Shown here: positions 50,980-60,199 of the stretch, one piece after another
Numbering within the stretch: the first letter of the stretch is position 1
How the letters are laid out: every line of letters starts with the position of its first letter
From: Desulfosporosinus acididurans
GTDB taxonomy: Bacteria > Bacillota > Desulfitobacteriia > Desulfitobacteriales > Desulfitobacteriaceae
DNA length: 64,000 nucleotides
Assembly: GCF_001029285.1 (NCBI RefSeq)
Contig: NZ_LDZY01000014.1
Location: forward strand, 62,001 to 126,000
Reading direction: 5' to 3'
Translations under genes and position numbers: made by a program
The notes under the pieces: model-generated
Databases searched by the model: none
What the model was told of the DNA's origin: nothing
Seen by the model: the letters and a program-made list of their open reading frames with translations, nothing else

Positions 50980-51012
50980 CAATTCTAAGTGTAGGTCTAA
51001 GGGGATGAGATT

Positions 51013-52362
51013 GTGCGGCGAATACTAGTTGCCGATGACGAGGTAAATATGCGCTGGGTTTTAGAACGAGCCCTGGTAAAAGCAGGATATGACGTTGAAA
51101 CTGCGGAGGATGGCCAATTGGCCATAGACCGGGCATTGTCTGAACGTCCGGATCTTGTCCTCGTCGATTTAAAGATGCCTAAGGTAGATGGATTAAGTGT
51201 GTTGCGTACTTTAAAAGGACATTACCCCGATTTACTCATTGTCATGATGACAGCGCACGGCACTACAGAAACAGCGGTGGAGGCGATGAAGGCAGGAGCT
51301 CATGACTATTTAATGAAACCCTTTGAAATCGATGAACTGCTCATCACTGTTGCAAAGGCCTTAGAAGTAGAAAGTCTGCGCGAGCAGGTGGACTACCTGA
51401 AGGAGGAAGTTCAGCCTAATCGCTGGCAATTGATTGGAGACAGCGACAAGATGCAAACATTAAAACTGCTTGTCGAGAGGGTCGCGCCAACACCGGCAAC
51501 GGTTCTTATCCAGGGAGAGTCCGGTACGGGTAAAGAATTAGTTGCCCATGCTATTCATACCTTAAGTCCGCGGGCTGATGGCCCTTTTATCCGAGTCAAT
51601 TGTGCGGCTTTGACTGAAACTTTATTGGAAAGCGAATTATTTGGTCACGAGAAAGGGGCTTTTACCGGAGCCCATACACGTAGGTCCGGCCGTTTTGAAT
51701 TAGCAGACAGCGGAACGCTTTTTCTCGATGAGATCGGTGAGCTGTCTTTTAATGTTCAAGCAAAGCTGCTGCGAGTACTTCAGGAACGGACATTTGAACG
51801 AGTCGGAGGCGAAAAAACCATTCAAGTTGACGTGAGGATCATTGCCGCCACGAATCGGGACTTGTTAAGAGAGGCTCAAGAAGGACGGTTTCGCGAGGAT
51901 TTATATTATCGCTTGAATGTCTTTCCAATCCTCGTTCCCCCCCTGAGAGAACGCCGGGAGGATATCTCCGTCCTTGTGGAACATTTCTTAGACAAACTTA
52001 GTGTCTATGGCAAAGACAAGACTCTTGGACCGGGAGTTCTTGACCAACTCATAGCTTATACTTGGCCTGGAAATGTACGAGAACTTGAAAATGTCATTGA
52101 ACGAATGGTTATTATTTCTCCGGGAGCTGTAATCGGTCTTGAGGGGGTGCCAACCTTTAATCCATCTAATCAATTTGAGAAGAGTTTGGATCCTTTTATT
52201 CTTCCTCCGGAGGGTATATCCCTTGAAGAGATTGAAAAGTCCTTTATACGTCAAGCTCTGGAACAAACGGATGGGAATCAAAGCCAGGCGGCAAAAAAGC
52301 TGGGACTTTCCCGTTACGCCTTTTTGTATCGTTTGGAAAAATACGGGATAAGCGTACATTAG
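51013..52362 (+). CDS. NtrC-family sigma-54-dependent response regulator
   Basis: 449 residues from GTG 51013 (AAGGGGATGAGATT ahead). The receiver has ILVADDEVNMRWVL, phospho-acceptor in DLVLVDLKMPKVDG, and DYLMKPFEIDEL. The AAA+ domain has Walker A GESGTGKELVAHAI, GAFTGA loop in HEKGAFTGAHTRRSG for sigma-54 contact, Walker B GTLFLDEIGEL and the RVGG sensor region. The Fis-type HTH is NQSQAAKKLGLSRYAFLYRL. It probably activates the sigma-54 promoter 220 bp away. Confidence 0.97.
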   Translation: MRRILVADDEVNMRWVLERALVKAGYDVETAEDGQLAIDRALSERPDLVLVDLKMPKVDGLSVLRTLKGHYPDLLIVMMTAHGTTETAVEAMKAGAHDYLMKPFEIDELLITVAKALEVESLREQVDYLKEEVQPNRWQLIGDSDKMQTLKLLVERVAPTPATVLIQGESGTGKELVAHAIHTLSPRADGPFIRVNCAALTETLLESELFGHEKGAFTGAHTRRSGRFELADSGTLFLDEIGELSFNVQAKLLRVLQERTFERVGGEKTIQVDVRIIAATNRDLLREAQEGRFREDLYYRLNVFPILVPPLRERREDISVLVEHFLDKLSVYGKDKTLGPGVLDQLIAYTWPGNVRELENVIERMVIISPGAVIGLEGVPTFNPSNQFEKSLDPFILPPEGISLEEIEKSFIRQALEQTDGNQSQAAKKLGLSRYAFLYRLEKYGISVH

Positions 52363-52392
52363 GATAGCTGACCCTTGAGAGGAGCGCTTTTA

Positions 52393-53532
52393 TTGCAGAG
52401 CAATAAACTCGATCTCAAAAATCGACATCGAGTCTATTTCGATTTGTTGATCATTAGCATCGTAATTGTCATTTTAACGGTCATTCATTATACGACTTAT
52501 CATTACACCATGAATTATCACATCATGTTACAATTTGCCTATTATCTCCCTGTGATTTACGCGGCTATGCGTTTTGGCTTAGTCGGCGGCATTATATCCG
52601 GGTTATCTATAACCCTTCTGATTCTGCCGTTTATGACTTATTTTAACACAATGGCCATGGCCTCATCAGCTATGCTGACTCAGTGGGTGGAAATTGGCCT
52701 AATTAATGGCATTGGTTGGTTAACTGGTTTTCTGATTGAACAGGAACGGAAAGCAACACGCAAACATCAACTTGCTCTTCAAATTCAGAAAGAGTTGGTA
52801 GAAAAGTTAAAGCGTGAAAGTCTAGAACGTGAACGCTTGGAAAGCGAGATCCGGCAAACTGAACGGTTAACTGCGCTTGGGCATCTGAGTGCCGGACTGG
52901 CTCATGAAATACGCAATCCCCTGGGGATCATGAAAGTAAGTATTCAGCTCCTGGCTCAAGACAAACAAGAAGATAGTGAGGTTTTAGAATATTGCCGCGT
53001 ACTTAAAGAAGAGTGTGAGCGCCTAAATAGGTTAGTTAGTGAGTTTTTAAGTTTTGCCCGTCCTAAGGAATTAGTGCGTAGAAGAGTTAAGTTAGAGAAA
53101 CTCTTGGAAGAAGGAGTTCTGTTAATTCAGCCTGCTCTGCGGCAGCACCAGATTGAATTATCTCAAAAGGGAGGACAAGTTGATGCTTACAAAGTTGAAG
53201 TAGACTCTGATCAGATTAAACAAGTCATTTTAAATATCTTACTCAATGCCATAGATGCCCAAGGAGAAGGTGGCAGGATTCTTCTGGAGAGAATTCAAAA
53301 AGAAGGCTTTGTAGGATTTGCCGTTAGCGATGAAGGGCAAGGGATTTCGCCCGATGTTTTGCCTTACATATATGACCCCTTTTTTACAACTAAGGAGAAA
53401 GGAACCGGATTAGGATTGTCGGTGGTACATCGTATCTTAGATCAACACGGCGGGAAGATATCCGTTTCAAATCGAAATGGGCGAGGAGCAAGAGTTGAGA
53501 TTTTGTTGCCTCGATGTGAGGAAGGACCCTGA
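52393..53532 (+). CDS. NtrB-type membrane sensor histidine kinase
   Basis: 379 residues from TTG 52393, preferred over TTG 52375 because GAGAGGAGCG sits between them. Four or so membrane helices (LLIISIVIVILTVIHY; YYLPVIYAAMRFGLVGG; ISGLSITLLILPFMTYF) form a DUF4118-like sensor. HisKA H-box is LSAGLAHEIRNPLGIMKVS; N-box ILNILLNAIDAQ; G-boxes DEGQGISPDVLPYIYDPF and KGTGLGLSVVHRIL. No PAS domain. It is 30 bp after the NtrC-type gene; the pair is a two-component system. Confidence 0.95.
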   Translation: MQSNKLDLKNRHRVYFDLLIISIVIVILTVIHYTTYHYTMNYHIMLQFAYYLPVIYAAMRFGLVGGIISGLSITLLILPFMTYFNTMAMASSAMLTQWVEIGLINGIGWLTGFLIEQERKATRKHQLALQIQKELVEKLKRESLERERLESEIRQTERLTALGHLSAGLAHEIRNPLGIMKVSIQLLAQDKQEDSEVLEYCRVLKEECERLNRLVSEFLSFARPKELVRRRVKLEKLLEEGVLLIQPALRQHQIELSQKGGQVDAYKVEVDSDQIKQVILNILLNAIDAQGEGGRILLERIQKEGFVGFAVSDEGQGISPDVLPYIYDPFFTTKEKGTGLGLSVVHRILDQHGGKISVSNRNGRGARVEILLPRCEEGP

Positions 53533-53552
53533 TTGAAATGTTCAGGGTCCTT
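53523..53552 (+). terminator. Terminator of the two-component operon
   Basis: AGGACCCTGA-TTGAAATG-TTCAGGGTCCT with a TTATT tail; the left arm contains the stop codon of the kinase gene. Confidence 0.85.
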
Positions 53553-53713
53553 ATTCATGAGAAATTCACAACTTGTTCATGAGATAGTCGTATCCAAGGG
53601 TTACACTAAGAACAATAAGTTTACCGTAGGACAGTTAGAAAATGAGTATTTTCAATGGTTGATGAATTAATATAAAAAAGTAAAGCGACCTTCAGCTGGC
53701 ATTATAACTTTTT

Positions 53714-54278
53714 TCAAAAGTGTATCAAATTAGGAGTTTTTTCTTCTGTCGGACCTCCCTTTCTGTTAAAATCAGTAGAGAAGAGAGATTGTAATGAGGA
53801 AAAACTACTTTGTAAAATTAGTAAGATACATGAAAAATGTTTACCATCTCGAACATGGTTTAAATAAAATGTCTGTCGGACGAGTAAACCCAACTTACAG
53901 CACAGGTCAAGTATCAGAGATGCACTTAAAGTCATAGATTTGGAGGGGCTAAAACAAATCAATCAAGACATTATAAAAAAGGCGGTCGAAAATAAGGTCT
54001 ATGAAAATGGTACTATTGATGGATATATGGTGGCTGCGGTCGATGGAACAAAATTCTTCGGGAGCAATAAGAAAAGCTGTTCAGAATGCTTGACAAGCAC
54101 CAAAGCAGAAAAGACTCATTGTTCCCTTAGTGGCGCTGTTATTTTGGATTAACCACTGTAGAAATCTCGGAATCGATACAATTGTTCGAGCAAAGAACAA
54201 TAATAATAAGAGTTTTCGGTTAGCCAAAAAGAAGACAAATAAATTAGATGCAGCTGTTTGGGAAGATGAAAAAGGATA
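53714..54278 (+). mobile_element. IS4-like element, copy 3 (internally deleted)
   Basis: Left flank GTGTATCAAATTAGGAG as in copy 4. The transposase begins at ATG 53794 (MRKNYFVKLVRYMKNVYHLE) and is deleted after RVNPTYSTGQV; pieces DGYMVAAVDGTKFFGSNKKS, then WINHCRNLGIDTIVRAKNNN and VWEDEKGY remain. It ends at 54278 inside a PucR-like gene, so the right end is missing. Confidence 0.8.
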
Positions 54279-54620
54279 TATCAGATTGGAAATGATAGGC
54301 ATGACGCAATCGTCAAAACAAGCGCAGTGAGAGTTCCGCTTCCGGCCTATCTCAAGAGCGTCAAGCGCATATTGATATTGCTTCTTTGCTTCCGACAGAG
54401 CGGAAAATTTCTGGCTGATCCCTACATACAAATTATTCTCCTCAATAAACTTGGGAAAAGTTCGGCATTTTGAATCAAACAACGTTTTATAGAGAATTTC
54501 GTCAACGAATGCCACAATACCGGAGTGATAGACAATACGCTGATCGACCGGAATATAAGACTTTAGTGTCTGGAAGACAACCGGTACTTTATTGTCGAAT
54601 GCTTCCTGCATACCTTTCAT
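54276..54620 (-). pseudogene. PucR/CdaR-like regulator fragment
   Basis: About 115 codons on the minus strand: FQTLKSYIPVDQRIVYHSGI, YVGISQKFSALSEAKKQYQY, ALDALEIGRKRNSHCACFDD. This is the GGDEF-like central domain of PucR/CdaR regulators just ahead of the HTH. A stop precedes it and the IS fragment replaces the HTH end, so it is truncated on both sides. Confidence 0.7.
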
Positions 54621-54783
54621 GATAAAATCTCAGGAGAAAAGAGGGGAAAAAATACTATATACAACTTCAAAATTGACGAAATAAATGTTTGCCACTGTGG
54701 TGACCTTGAACATGTTCTAAATCCTGAGCAGGTGCATGAAGTAGGAAAAAAAGCTTGACCTCGATATAACTCTAGGTATTAAC

Positions 54784-55014
54784 ATGAATATAAATCCAAA
54801 GTTGCCCTTAAGACAAATACTGTTAATAGGAAGTGGGTATATGCCATCAATGAAGGACCAATACTACTCTTCAGCTAGAACGATGATGACCCTTGGTGGC
54901 AAGGCATTGCTGGTGGAGCACATCGGCTCAACCTCAGAGCCCGGACTTTATGCTAATCCAAAGCCCTCTGAAGTACGCACAGAACAGATAATTTATATTC
55001 GTAAAGGAAGTTGA
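54784..55014 (+). pseudogene. GrpB/UPF0157-like fragment
   Basis: 76 codons: MNINPKLPLRQILLIGSGYM, MPSMKDQYYSSARTMMTLGG, then VEHIGSTSEPGLYANPKPSE. HIGSTSxPGLxAxP is the GrpB-family nucleotidyltransferase-like signature, but only that piece is recognisable and the catalytic remainder is missing. Confidence 0.5.
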
Positions 55015-55097
55015 GGTAAAAGTATTATGTTTCAACAGCCGGTTACATAAGCGCCACTGATAAATAACCGGAATCGTGAAAACAAAGGAGAGATATT

Positions 55098-55838
55098 ATG
55101 ACAAACAAAGTATTAATTTCTGGAGCGAATAAAGGGATTGGTTTTGAAACTGCCCGCCAATTAGGTCAACAAGGTTGGTCAATCTTATTGGGAGCACGTA
55201 GTGAAGAACGTGGCTTAGCAGCTGTGGAGGAGCTTAAGGCAGGTGGAGTCAATGCGGAATGGATCAAAGTAGATTTGAACGACGTGTCAACTATTCATGC
55301 TGCTGCGAAATATATTAAAGCCAATCATGCTGACTTGAATGTTTTGATTAACAATGCCGGCATCCCCGGTGACATGCATAAGAGTGCTTTAGATTTTACT
55401 TCCGATGAATTGCGGGAAGTTTTTGATGTAAATTTCTTTGGTAACTTTGAAATGATTAAAGCCTTTACACCCATATTAGCGGCTAATAATGGGCGTATCT
55501 TGAATTTGAGCATCCCAACAGTTGCCAATGATTTCTTTGCACCTTTCGCTTATATGACTAGTAAAGCGTCATTAAACTCAATGATTGCGGCCTTTGGCGC
55601 GTACTATACAAAAAATAATATCTCAGTTGAAATATTTGGTGTGATGCCGGGCGGGGTTACTACTGACTTGAACGGAAATACGACAGGACCATTCATGAAG
55701 ACTCTTCCGCAAGGTGGCAAGATCATTGTTGACCTTTTAACTGATGGAAAGCATCACCAAGGTAAGGTATTGAACGAATATGGCGTGGCCATGGATTATG
55801 AAGCTAATTACTTACTAAAAGCGCAGAAAACCAAATAA
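55098..55838 (+). CDS. Short-chain dehydrogenase/reductase
   Basis: 246 residues. NKVLISGANKGIGFETARQL has the TGxxxGIG-type cofactor site (SGANKGIG), NVLINNAGIPGD the NNAG motif, and YMTSKASLNSMIAAFGAYY the YxxxK catalytic pair, with the serine in LNLSIP. PGGVTTDLNGN follows. NADP preference is likely (AGARSEERG). AAAGGAGAG precedes the ATG. It stands alone between IS-related remnants. Substrate unknown. Its GANKGIGF resembles the dead SDR remnant at 36.55 kb. Confidence 0.93.
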   Translation: MTNKVLISGANKGIGFETARQLGQQGWSILLGARSEERGLAAVEELKAGGVNAEWIKVDLNDVSTIHAAAKYIKANHADLNVLINNAGIPGDMHKSALDFTSDELREVFDVNFFGNFEMIKAFTPILAANNGRILNLSIPTVANDFFAPFAYMTSKASLNSMIAAFGAYYTKNNISVEIFGVMPGGVTTDLNGNTTGPFMKTLPQGGKIIVDLLTDGKHHQGKVLNEYGVAMDYEANYLLKAQKTK

Positions 55839-56016
55839 CTACCGCGTTAAAAGGTTTATTAAGTAGATTTGTTTTTTAGAATATGGCGTTATCCCATTTG
55901 TATATAGGCTATCCAATCCAAAGGCGGAATAAAGAAAGTGATGTTGATATTCATTCGTCACATAATTTTATGACACCGTTTCATCAGAGGACTATTTTAC
56001 TATAACACCCCACCAT

Positions 56017-57515
56017 AAGCAGTTTAGCCTCTAGCACTATTAGACCATTGATCTCATTGGTAATATTACAGATTTCAGAAGTGTATCAAATTCGGACTTT
56101 TTCTCTCTCTTGCTTCCTGCTAAAATCAGATTGGAAGAGAGGATGAAATGCGAAAGAACTACTTTGTAAAATTGGTAAACTACATGAAGAATGTTTATCA
56201 GATAGATCATGGTTTGAATCAATTATCTGACGGAAGAGTTAACCCCACTTATTGCACGGGTCAAGTTATTCTGCCTGTGCTTTTTGGCTTCTTACTAAGG
56301 ATAAAAAGTTTTAATGAACTAAATTTCATGATAAAGAATTATGAGTTCACTAAACTGTTTCCCCGGGGAACTAAGTTGCCGCAAATTGATGCGATCAGAG
56401 ATACGCTGAAGGTCCTAGATCTCGAAGGACTAAAACAAGTCAATCAAAACGTCGTAAAAACAGCCGTTGAGAATAAAGTTTTCGACAATGGAACGATTGA
56501 TGGATATACTGTTGCTGCGATTGATGGAACAAAGTTTTTTGGGAGCAATAAGAAAAGTTGTCCAGAATGCTTGAAAAATACCAAAGGCAATAAGATCCAT
56601 AGTTTCCATAGTGGCGCTGTCATATCAATAGTAGGTAAAGGTCCCAAACTGGTGATTGGCTTTGAAATGTACAGGCCCGGAGAAGATTCTGCTTCAAAGG
56701 ATGAGGGTGAGCTGAACGTTGTGAAAAGGCTGCTTTCAAGCACCATGAAGAGCCAAAAAAGATTAATGGATGTTGTCGTTTATGATACCCTTGCCTGTAA
56801 TTCAGTTTGGATTAACCACTGTAGAAATCTCGGCATCGATACCATAGTCCGAGCAAAAAACAATAACAATAAGAGTTTGCGTTCAGCAAGAAAGAAGACA
56901 AATAAGTCGAAGGTAGTTAATGTTTGGGAAGATGAAAAGGGATTTGAGAAAGTAGAAGTTTACGAGTCAACATTTACAATGGACAATGTTGATCAACCGT
57001 TACGTTTTGTAAAATTTGCAATGAAACATAAGGACAAGAAGCGTACACAACTTATGATAGTGACGACCTCTATGGATATGGCACATAAAACTTTATTCAA
57101 AATCATTAGAGCGCGTTGGGATATAGAGAACTCAATTTTTAACAACCTGAAGAGTGAATGTGGCTTAGAGCATTGTTTTGTGCACGGCGGAAAGGCAGTG
57201 GAAGCCGTACTTAATTTAATCATTATTGCATCAAATCTTATGCAGCTATTTTTGGTAAGGCGACTGAGAAACCAATTGACAACTCAACGAGAAATGGTAA
57301 GGCTTTTATTAAAAGGCCTATATCTAATGAAGTATAAAGAAGAACTGGTTTTTAGCAGCTCATAAAGATTAGGCAATTAAAAATGAAGTGTAATTTTGGG
57401 GTAAGGGGAGATGTATCCTCTGTATAGTTAAATTAAGTAAATAATGTAGATATAATACATACTAAGAGAATTCTTTAATTAAGAACGGTTGGAATCCTAC
57501 AAAAGCTAAATTGCT
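56017..57515 (+). mobile_element. IS4-like element, copy 4 (intact)
   Basis: Contains an uninterrupted transposase gene (56148-57365). The left flank (AGTTTAGCCTCTAGCAC; GTGTATCAAATTCGGAC) and right flank (AGTTAAATTAAGTAAATAAT; AAGCTAAATTGCTGGTG) match the defective copies at 18.7, 23.7 and 53.7 kb. Exact termini and target duplication cannot be fixed by eye. Confidence 0.8.
56148..57365 (+). CDS. DDE transposase (IS4-like)
   Basis: 405 residues, intact. DGYTVAAIDGTKFFGSNKKS carries the first catalytic Asp; VVVYDTLACNSVWINHCRNL the second; IIRARWDIENSIFNNLKSEC the glutamate in the Y/R-x-W-x-I-E-N context typical of IS4 and related families. The intervening CPECLKNTKG cysteines suggest a small zinc knuckle. 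This may be the source that mobilises the deleted copies nearby. GAGAGGATGAA precedes the start. Confidence 0.92.
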   Translation: MRKNYFVKLVNYMKNVYQIDHGLNQLSDGRVNPTYCTGQVILPVLFGFLLRIKSFNELNFMIKNYEFTKLFPRGTKLPQIDAIRDTLKVLDLEGLKQVNQNVVKTAVENKVFDNGTIDGYTVAAIDGTKFFGSNKKSCPECLKNTKGNKIHSFHSGAVISIVGKGPKLVIGFEMYRPGEDSASKDEGELNVVKRLLSSTMKSQKRLMDVVVYDTLACNSVWINHCRNLGIDTIVRAKNNNNKSLRSARKKTNKSKVVNVWEDEKGFEKVEVYESTFTMDNVDQPLRFVKFAMKHKDKKRTQLMIVTTSMDMAHKTLFKIIRARWDIENSIFNNLKSECGLEHCFVHGGKAVEAVLNLIIIASNLMQLFLVRRLRNQLTTQREMVRLLLKGLYLMKYKEELVFSSS

Positions 57516-57813
57516 GGTGAAGGTTGAAATGATAAAAAGAATATCTGAAGGGAAACTTGCTGGAAATCGTATGAAAATTTTTGAATGCCAAAGTGAGATT
57601 CATGGGCAAATGAGAGTTTTTGAACTCAAATATGAGCTAAAGGTAAGTGGTTTTTGTGGAAGATTTGAATTTTTGTCAAAACTCTATGTAAGTAGGTGAG
57701 GTTCCTGAATTGATGTGTTAGGCATTGCAAGTTTATCATTATTTACAAAACAGCCCTAATGTGATATATTTGTATTATTAAGTTATAAATATATAACATT
57801 AGGAGGCGTTAAA
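57366..57813. other. IS right flank and promoter region
   Basis: After the IS there is a 62-codon frame (57511-57699) that I do not trust. The final part holds the control region of the membrane protein/XRE pair, including the palindrome at 57782. Confidence 0.4.
57782..57797. promoter_or_regulatory. Palindromic operator upstream of the XRE pair
   Basis: GTTATA-AATA-TATAAC, perfect, just ahead of AGGAGG and the ATG at 57814. It is a likely autoregulatory site for the XRE protein encoded downstream. Confidence 0.55.
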
Positions 57814-58209
57814 ATGAAATCTAAATCCAGTTTGCGTAAAAAGGTCATCGTCCAAGCTGTGACCAATACTGTAGTAATACTGATTAGTGGGGTTTTCATC
57901 ATGCGTGGACAACATGATACGTTGTCTAAAATAATAAGTATTATTGACGTAGTTTTTTTTGTTTTCTCGTTTATTTACACTAATCGTAAAAGCTTTGAGA
58001 CTAAAGATGAAATGACAAAGTACAATCAACTTAAAGCAGCTAGTTGTACTTTTACTATTACGTTGTGTTTGGCGGGATTGGTAATGGCGTATGGCTTATT
58101 CTATAGGACCTCGGTGACAATTTCCATGATAAATTTAGTGTATATGTTTGTTAGTATGTATATGTTAAATACGCTGTTCTTTCTATTTTACGATGTACGA
58201 GGAAACTAA
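57814..58209 (+). CDS. Four-helix membrane protein paired with an XRE regulator
   Basis: 131 residues with four hydrophobic segments (VIVQAVTNTVVILISGVFIM; IISIIDVVFFVFSFIYT; TITLCLAGLVMAYGLF; MINLVYMFVSMYMLNTLFFL). It resembles the small membrane partners (DUF2178/YvaZ-like) that accompany a short XRE protein; here the gene ends 2 bp before it. AGGAGGCG precedes the ATG. Function unknown. Confidence 0.82.
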   Translation: MKSKSSLRKKVIVQAVTNTVVILISGVFIMRGQHDTLSKIISIIDVVFFVFSFIYTNRKSFETKDEMTKYNQLKAASCTFTITLCLAGLVMAYGLFYRTSVTISMINLVYMFVSMYMLNTLFFLFYDVRGN

Positions 58210-58211
58210 GT

Positions 58212-58415
58212 ATGCCAAAGTTAATAACAAAAATTAAGGAATATAGGGCAAAAACAAATATGAAACAAGAAGAGCTGGCTCAGTTAATTGGAGTTCGCCG
58301 AGAAACGATTGGGCATTTAGAAAACGGTAAATATAATCCATCTTTAAAGATGGCAATGGATATAGCTAAAGTGTTTATGGTTCCAGTAGAAGAATTGTTT
58401 CAATTTATAGATTAA
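58212..58415 (+). CDS. Short XRE-family regulator
   Basis: 67 residues, one Cro/CI helix-turn-helix and nothing else: KIKEYRAKTNMKQEELAQLI, GVRRETIGHLENGKYNPSLK, MAMDIAKVFMVPVEELFQFI. Such proteins usually control the adjacent membrane-protein gene. Start ATG 58212, 2 bp after the previous stop. Confidence 0.93.
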   Translation: MPKLITKIKEYRAKTNMKQEELAQLIGVRRETIGHLENGKYNPSLKMAMDIAKVFMVPVEELFQFID

Positions 58416-58502
58416 GATCGCACCTCCTTACATATAATTTACCACTGTACCTAGTTATAGAAATAAATTTCTTGCAATCCACCCCATACAAGAGCTATCA
58501 TG

Positions 58503-58533
58503 TCCTACGACTAGCAATCGTAGGATATTTTTT
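58503..58533 (+). terminator. Terminator of the XRE pair
   Basis: TCCTACGA-CTAGCAA-TCGTAGGA, a perfect 8-bp stem, followed by TATTTTTTT. Confidence 0.85.
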
Positions 58534-58582
58534 TACTACCAATATGTTCCCACAAGCCTTGCTAGTAAAGGAGTTGAGTAGC

Positions 58583-60184
58583 ATGAAAAAAATACGCACC
58601 ATTGAGAAAGCACCAGTCTTCCATGAGCAACTTAAAAAACTTAGAGTTTGCGCCTACGTCAGGGTTTCCACTAACCAATCCGAGCAGCAGGAAAGCTTTT
58701 CAGCCCAAGTCCAGCATTACACTTCCTATATAAATAACAATCCAGCTTGGACCTTTGCAGGCATTTATAGCGACCAGGGTATATCCGGCAAGAACATAGA
58801 AAAACAACTAGAGTTCATGAGGATGGTTCAGGATGCTGAAAATAAAAAGTTTGACCTTATCATAACAAAATCAATAAGCCGTTTTGCACGCAACGTTCAA
58901 GATTGTTTGGAAACTGTCCGTAAACTTAAACTTCTTGGGATTGCCGTTCACTTCGAGAAGGAGGCTATTAACACTTTAACCGCCGAAAGTGAGCTTATGT
59001 TATCCATCCTAAGCTCAGTCGCAGAGGAAGAACTGGCCTCCATATCCCAAAACATGCATTGGAGTAACCAACGGCGTTTCAAGAAAGGTAAGTTCTCAGT
59101 TAACACAAAGCGCTTCCTTGGCTATGATAAAGACCGAGAGGGCAATCTGATAATTAATGAAGAACAAGCAACTATTGTGAGACAAATTTTTAAAGACTAT
59201 CTTTCCGGTCTGGGAGTTTCCCACATAGCCAAAGGTCTTGAAGCTGATGAGGTGACAAACATCTCCGGAAAGGTTAAATGGGCTGAATCAAGCATAAGAG
59301 ATATACTGAAGAATGAGAAATACGCTGGTGACGCACGCCTTCAAAAAACCATTACAACGGGCCTGTGTAATAGGAAGAGAAATTCTGGCGAAGCCCCAAT
59401 GTACTATGTAAAGGACAGTCATCCCGCCATTATTAGCCGGGAGGATTTTGAAAAGGTTCAGGAATTAATGACGGAGAGGGCTAAATCGAAGGGCAATATT
59501 CAGGGTAACCGAGAGAAATACACAAATCGATATGCTTTAACTGGAACTATTGTTTGCGGCCATTGTGGTAACACATTTAAAAGGCATATAGACAATTGTG
59601 GTACGGTAGCAGAGTCGGTTTGCTGGATTTGCAACACCTATAGTAAAAATTCGTGTGGGGTAGGGAGGATTAAAGAAGAGACCATTAAAGGATTGTTTGT
59701 TAAAGTGTTTAACCAGCTTTATAATGACCGAGCCAAGTTGCTAGGGGATTATAAAGCAAGATTGGAAAGAGAAAAGTTAACCGAGTTAGATAATGAGCGC
59801 ATCGCGAAGTTGGATGAGGAAATTGAGAAACTCATCCGACAGGAACGGGCGCTTTTTTTAATAGAAGAAAAAGGTTATGCGGACCATAATCTAGTTAAAA
59901 CTGAACACGAAGAACTGGTTAAAACTTTGACTCGGCTTCAGACAGAGCGATCTGATTGGATGGCTGAAATTAATAAGCGAGATACTAGAATGGACAGAAC
60001 CTTAGAACTTGAATCCATACTTGAGGCACAGGACGGCAATCTCGCAGAATTCAACGATGACATGTACCGCAATATAGTCGAAAAAATAGTGGTCAAAGAA
60101 CGAACCAAATTAATATTCCAATTAAAAAACGGCCTTGCTTTCGAGGAAAGTTATACCTTGAAGCGAGGCCACGATATTTTCTAA
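58583..60184 (+). CDS. Large serine recombinase 1
   Basis: 533 residues from ATG 58583 (AAAGGAGTTGAGTAGC ahead; the frame opens upstream across the terminator). Resolvase domain: LRVCAYVRVSTNQSEQQESF with the nucleophile Ser, YSDQGISGKNIEKQ, TKSISRFARNVQDCLETV. The recombinase domain follows, then a zinc ribbon (CGHCGNTFKRH...CWICNTYS) and a coiled coil before the C-terminal end. Such enzymes integrate and excise clostridial mobile elements. The next recombinase starts 15 bp later. Confidence 0.96.
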   Translation: MKKIRTIEKAPVFHEQLKKLRVCAYVRVSTNQSEQQESFSAQVQHYTSYINNNPAWTFAGIYSDQGISGKNIEKQLEFMRMVQDAENKKFDLIITKSISRFARNVQDCLETVRKLKLLGIAVHFEKEAINTLTAESELMLSILSSVAEEELASISQNMHWSNQRRFKKGKFSVNTKRFLGYDKDREGNLIINEEQATIVRQIFKDYLSGLGVSHIAKGLEADEVTNISGKVKWAESSIRDILKNEKYAGDARLQKTITTGLCNRKRNSGEAPMYYVKDSHPAIISREDFEKVQELMTERAKSKGNIQGNREKYTNRYALTGTIVCGHCGNTFKRHIDNCGTVAESVCWICNTYSKNSCGVGRIKEETIKGLFVKVFNQLYNDRAKLLGDYKARLEREKLTELDNERIAKLDEEIEKLIRQERALFLIEEKGYADHNLVKTEHEELVKTLTRLQTERSDWMAEINKRDTRMDRTLELESILEAQDGNLAEFNDDMYRNIVEKIVVKERTKLIFQLKNGLAFEESYTLKRGHDIF

Positions 60185-60199
60185 GGGAGGTTATTATAA

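Noticed and set aside
57511..57699. 62-codon frame after the intact IS
   Set aside because: The start falls in the IS flank, without a ribosome site or similarity to the recombinase remnant seen after IS copy 2.
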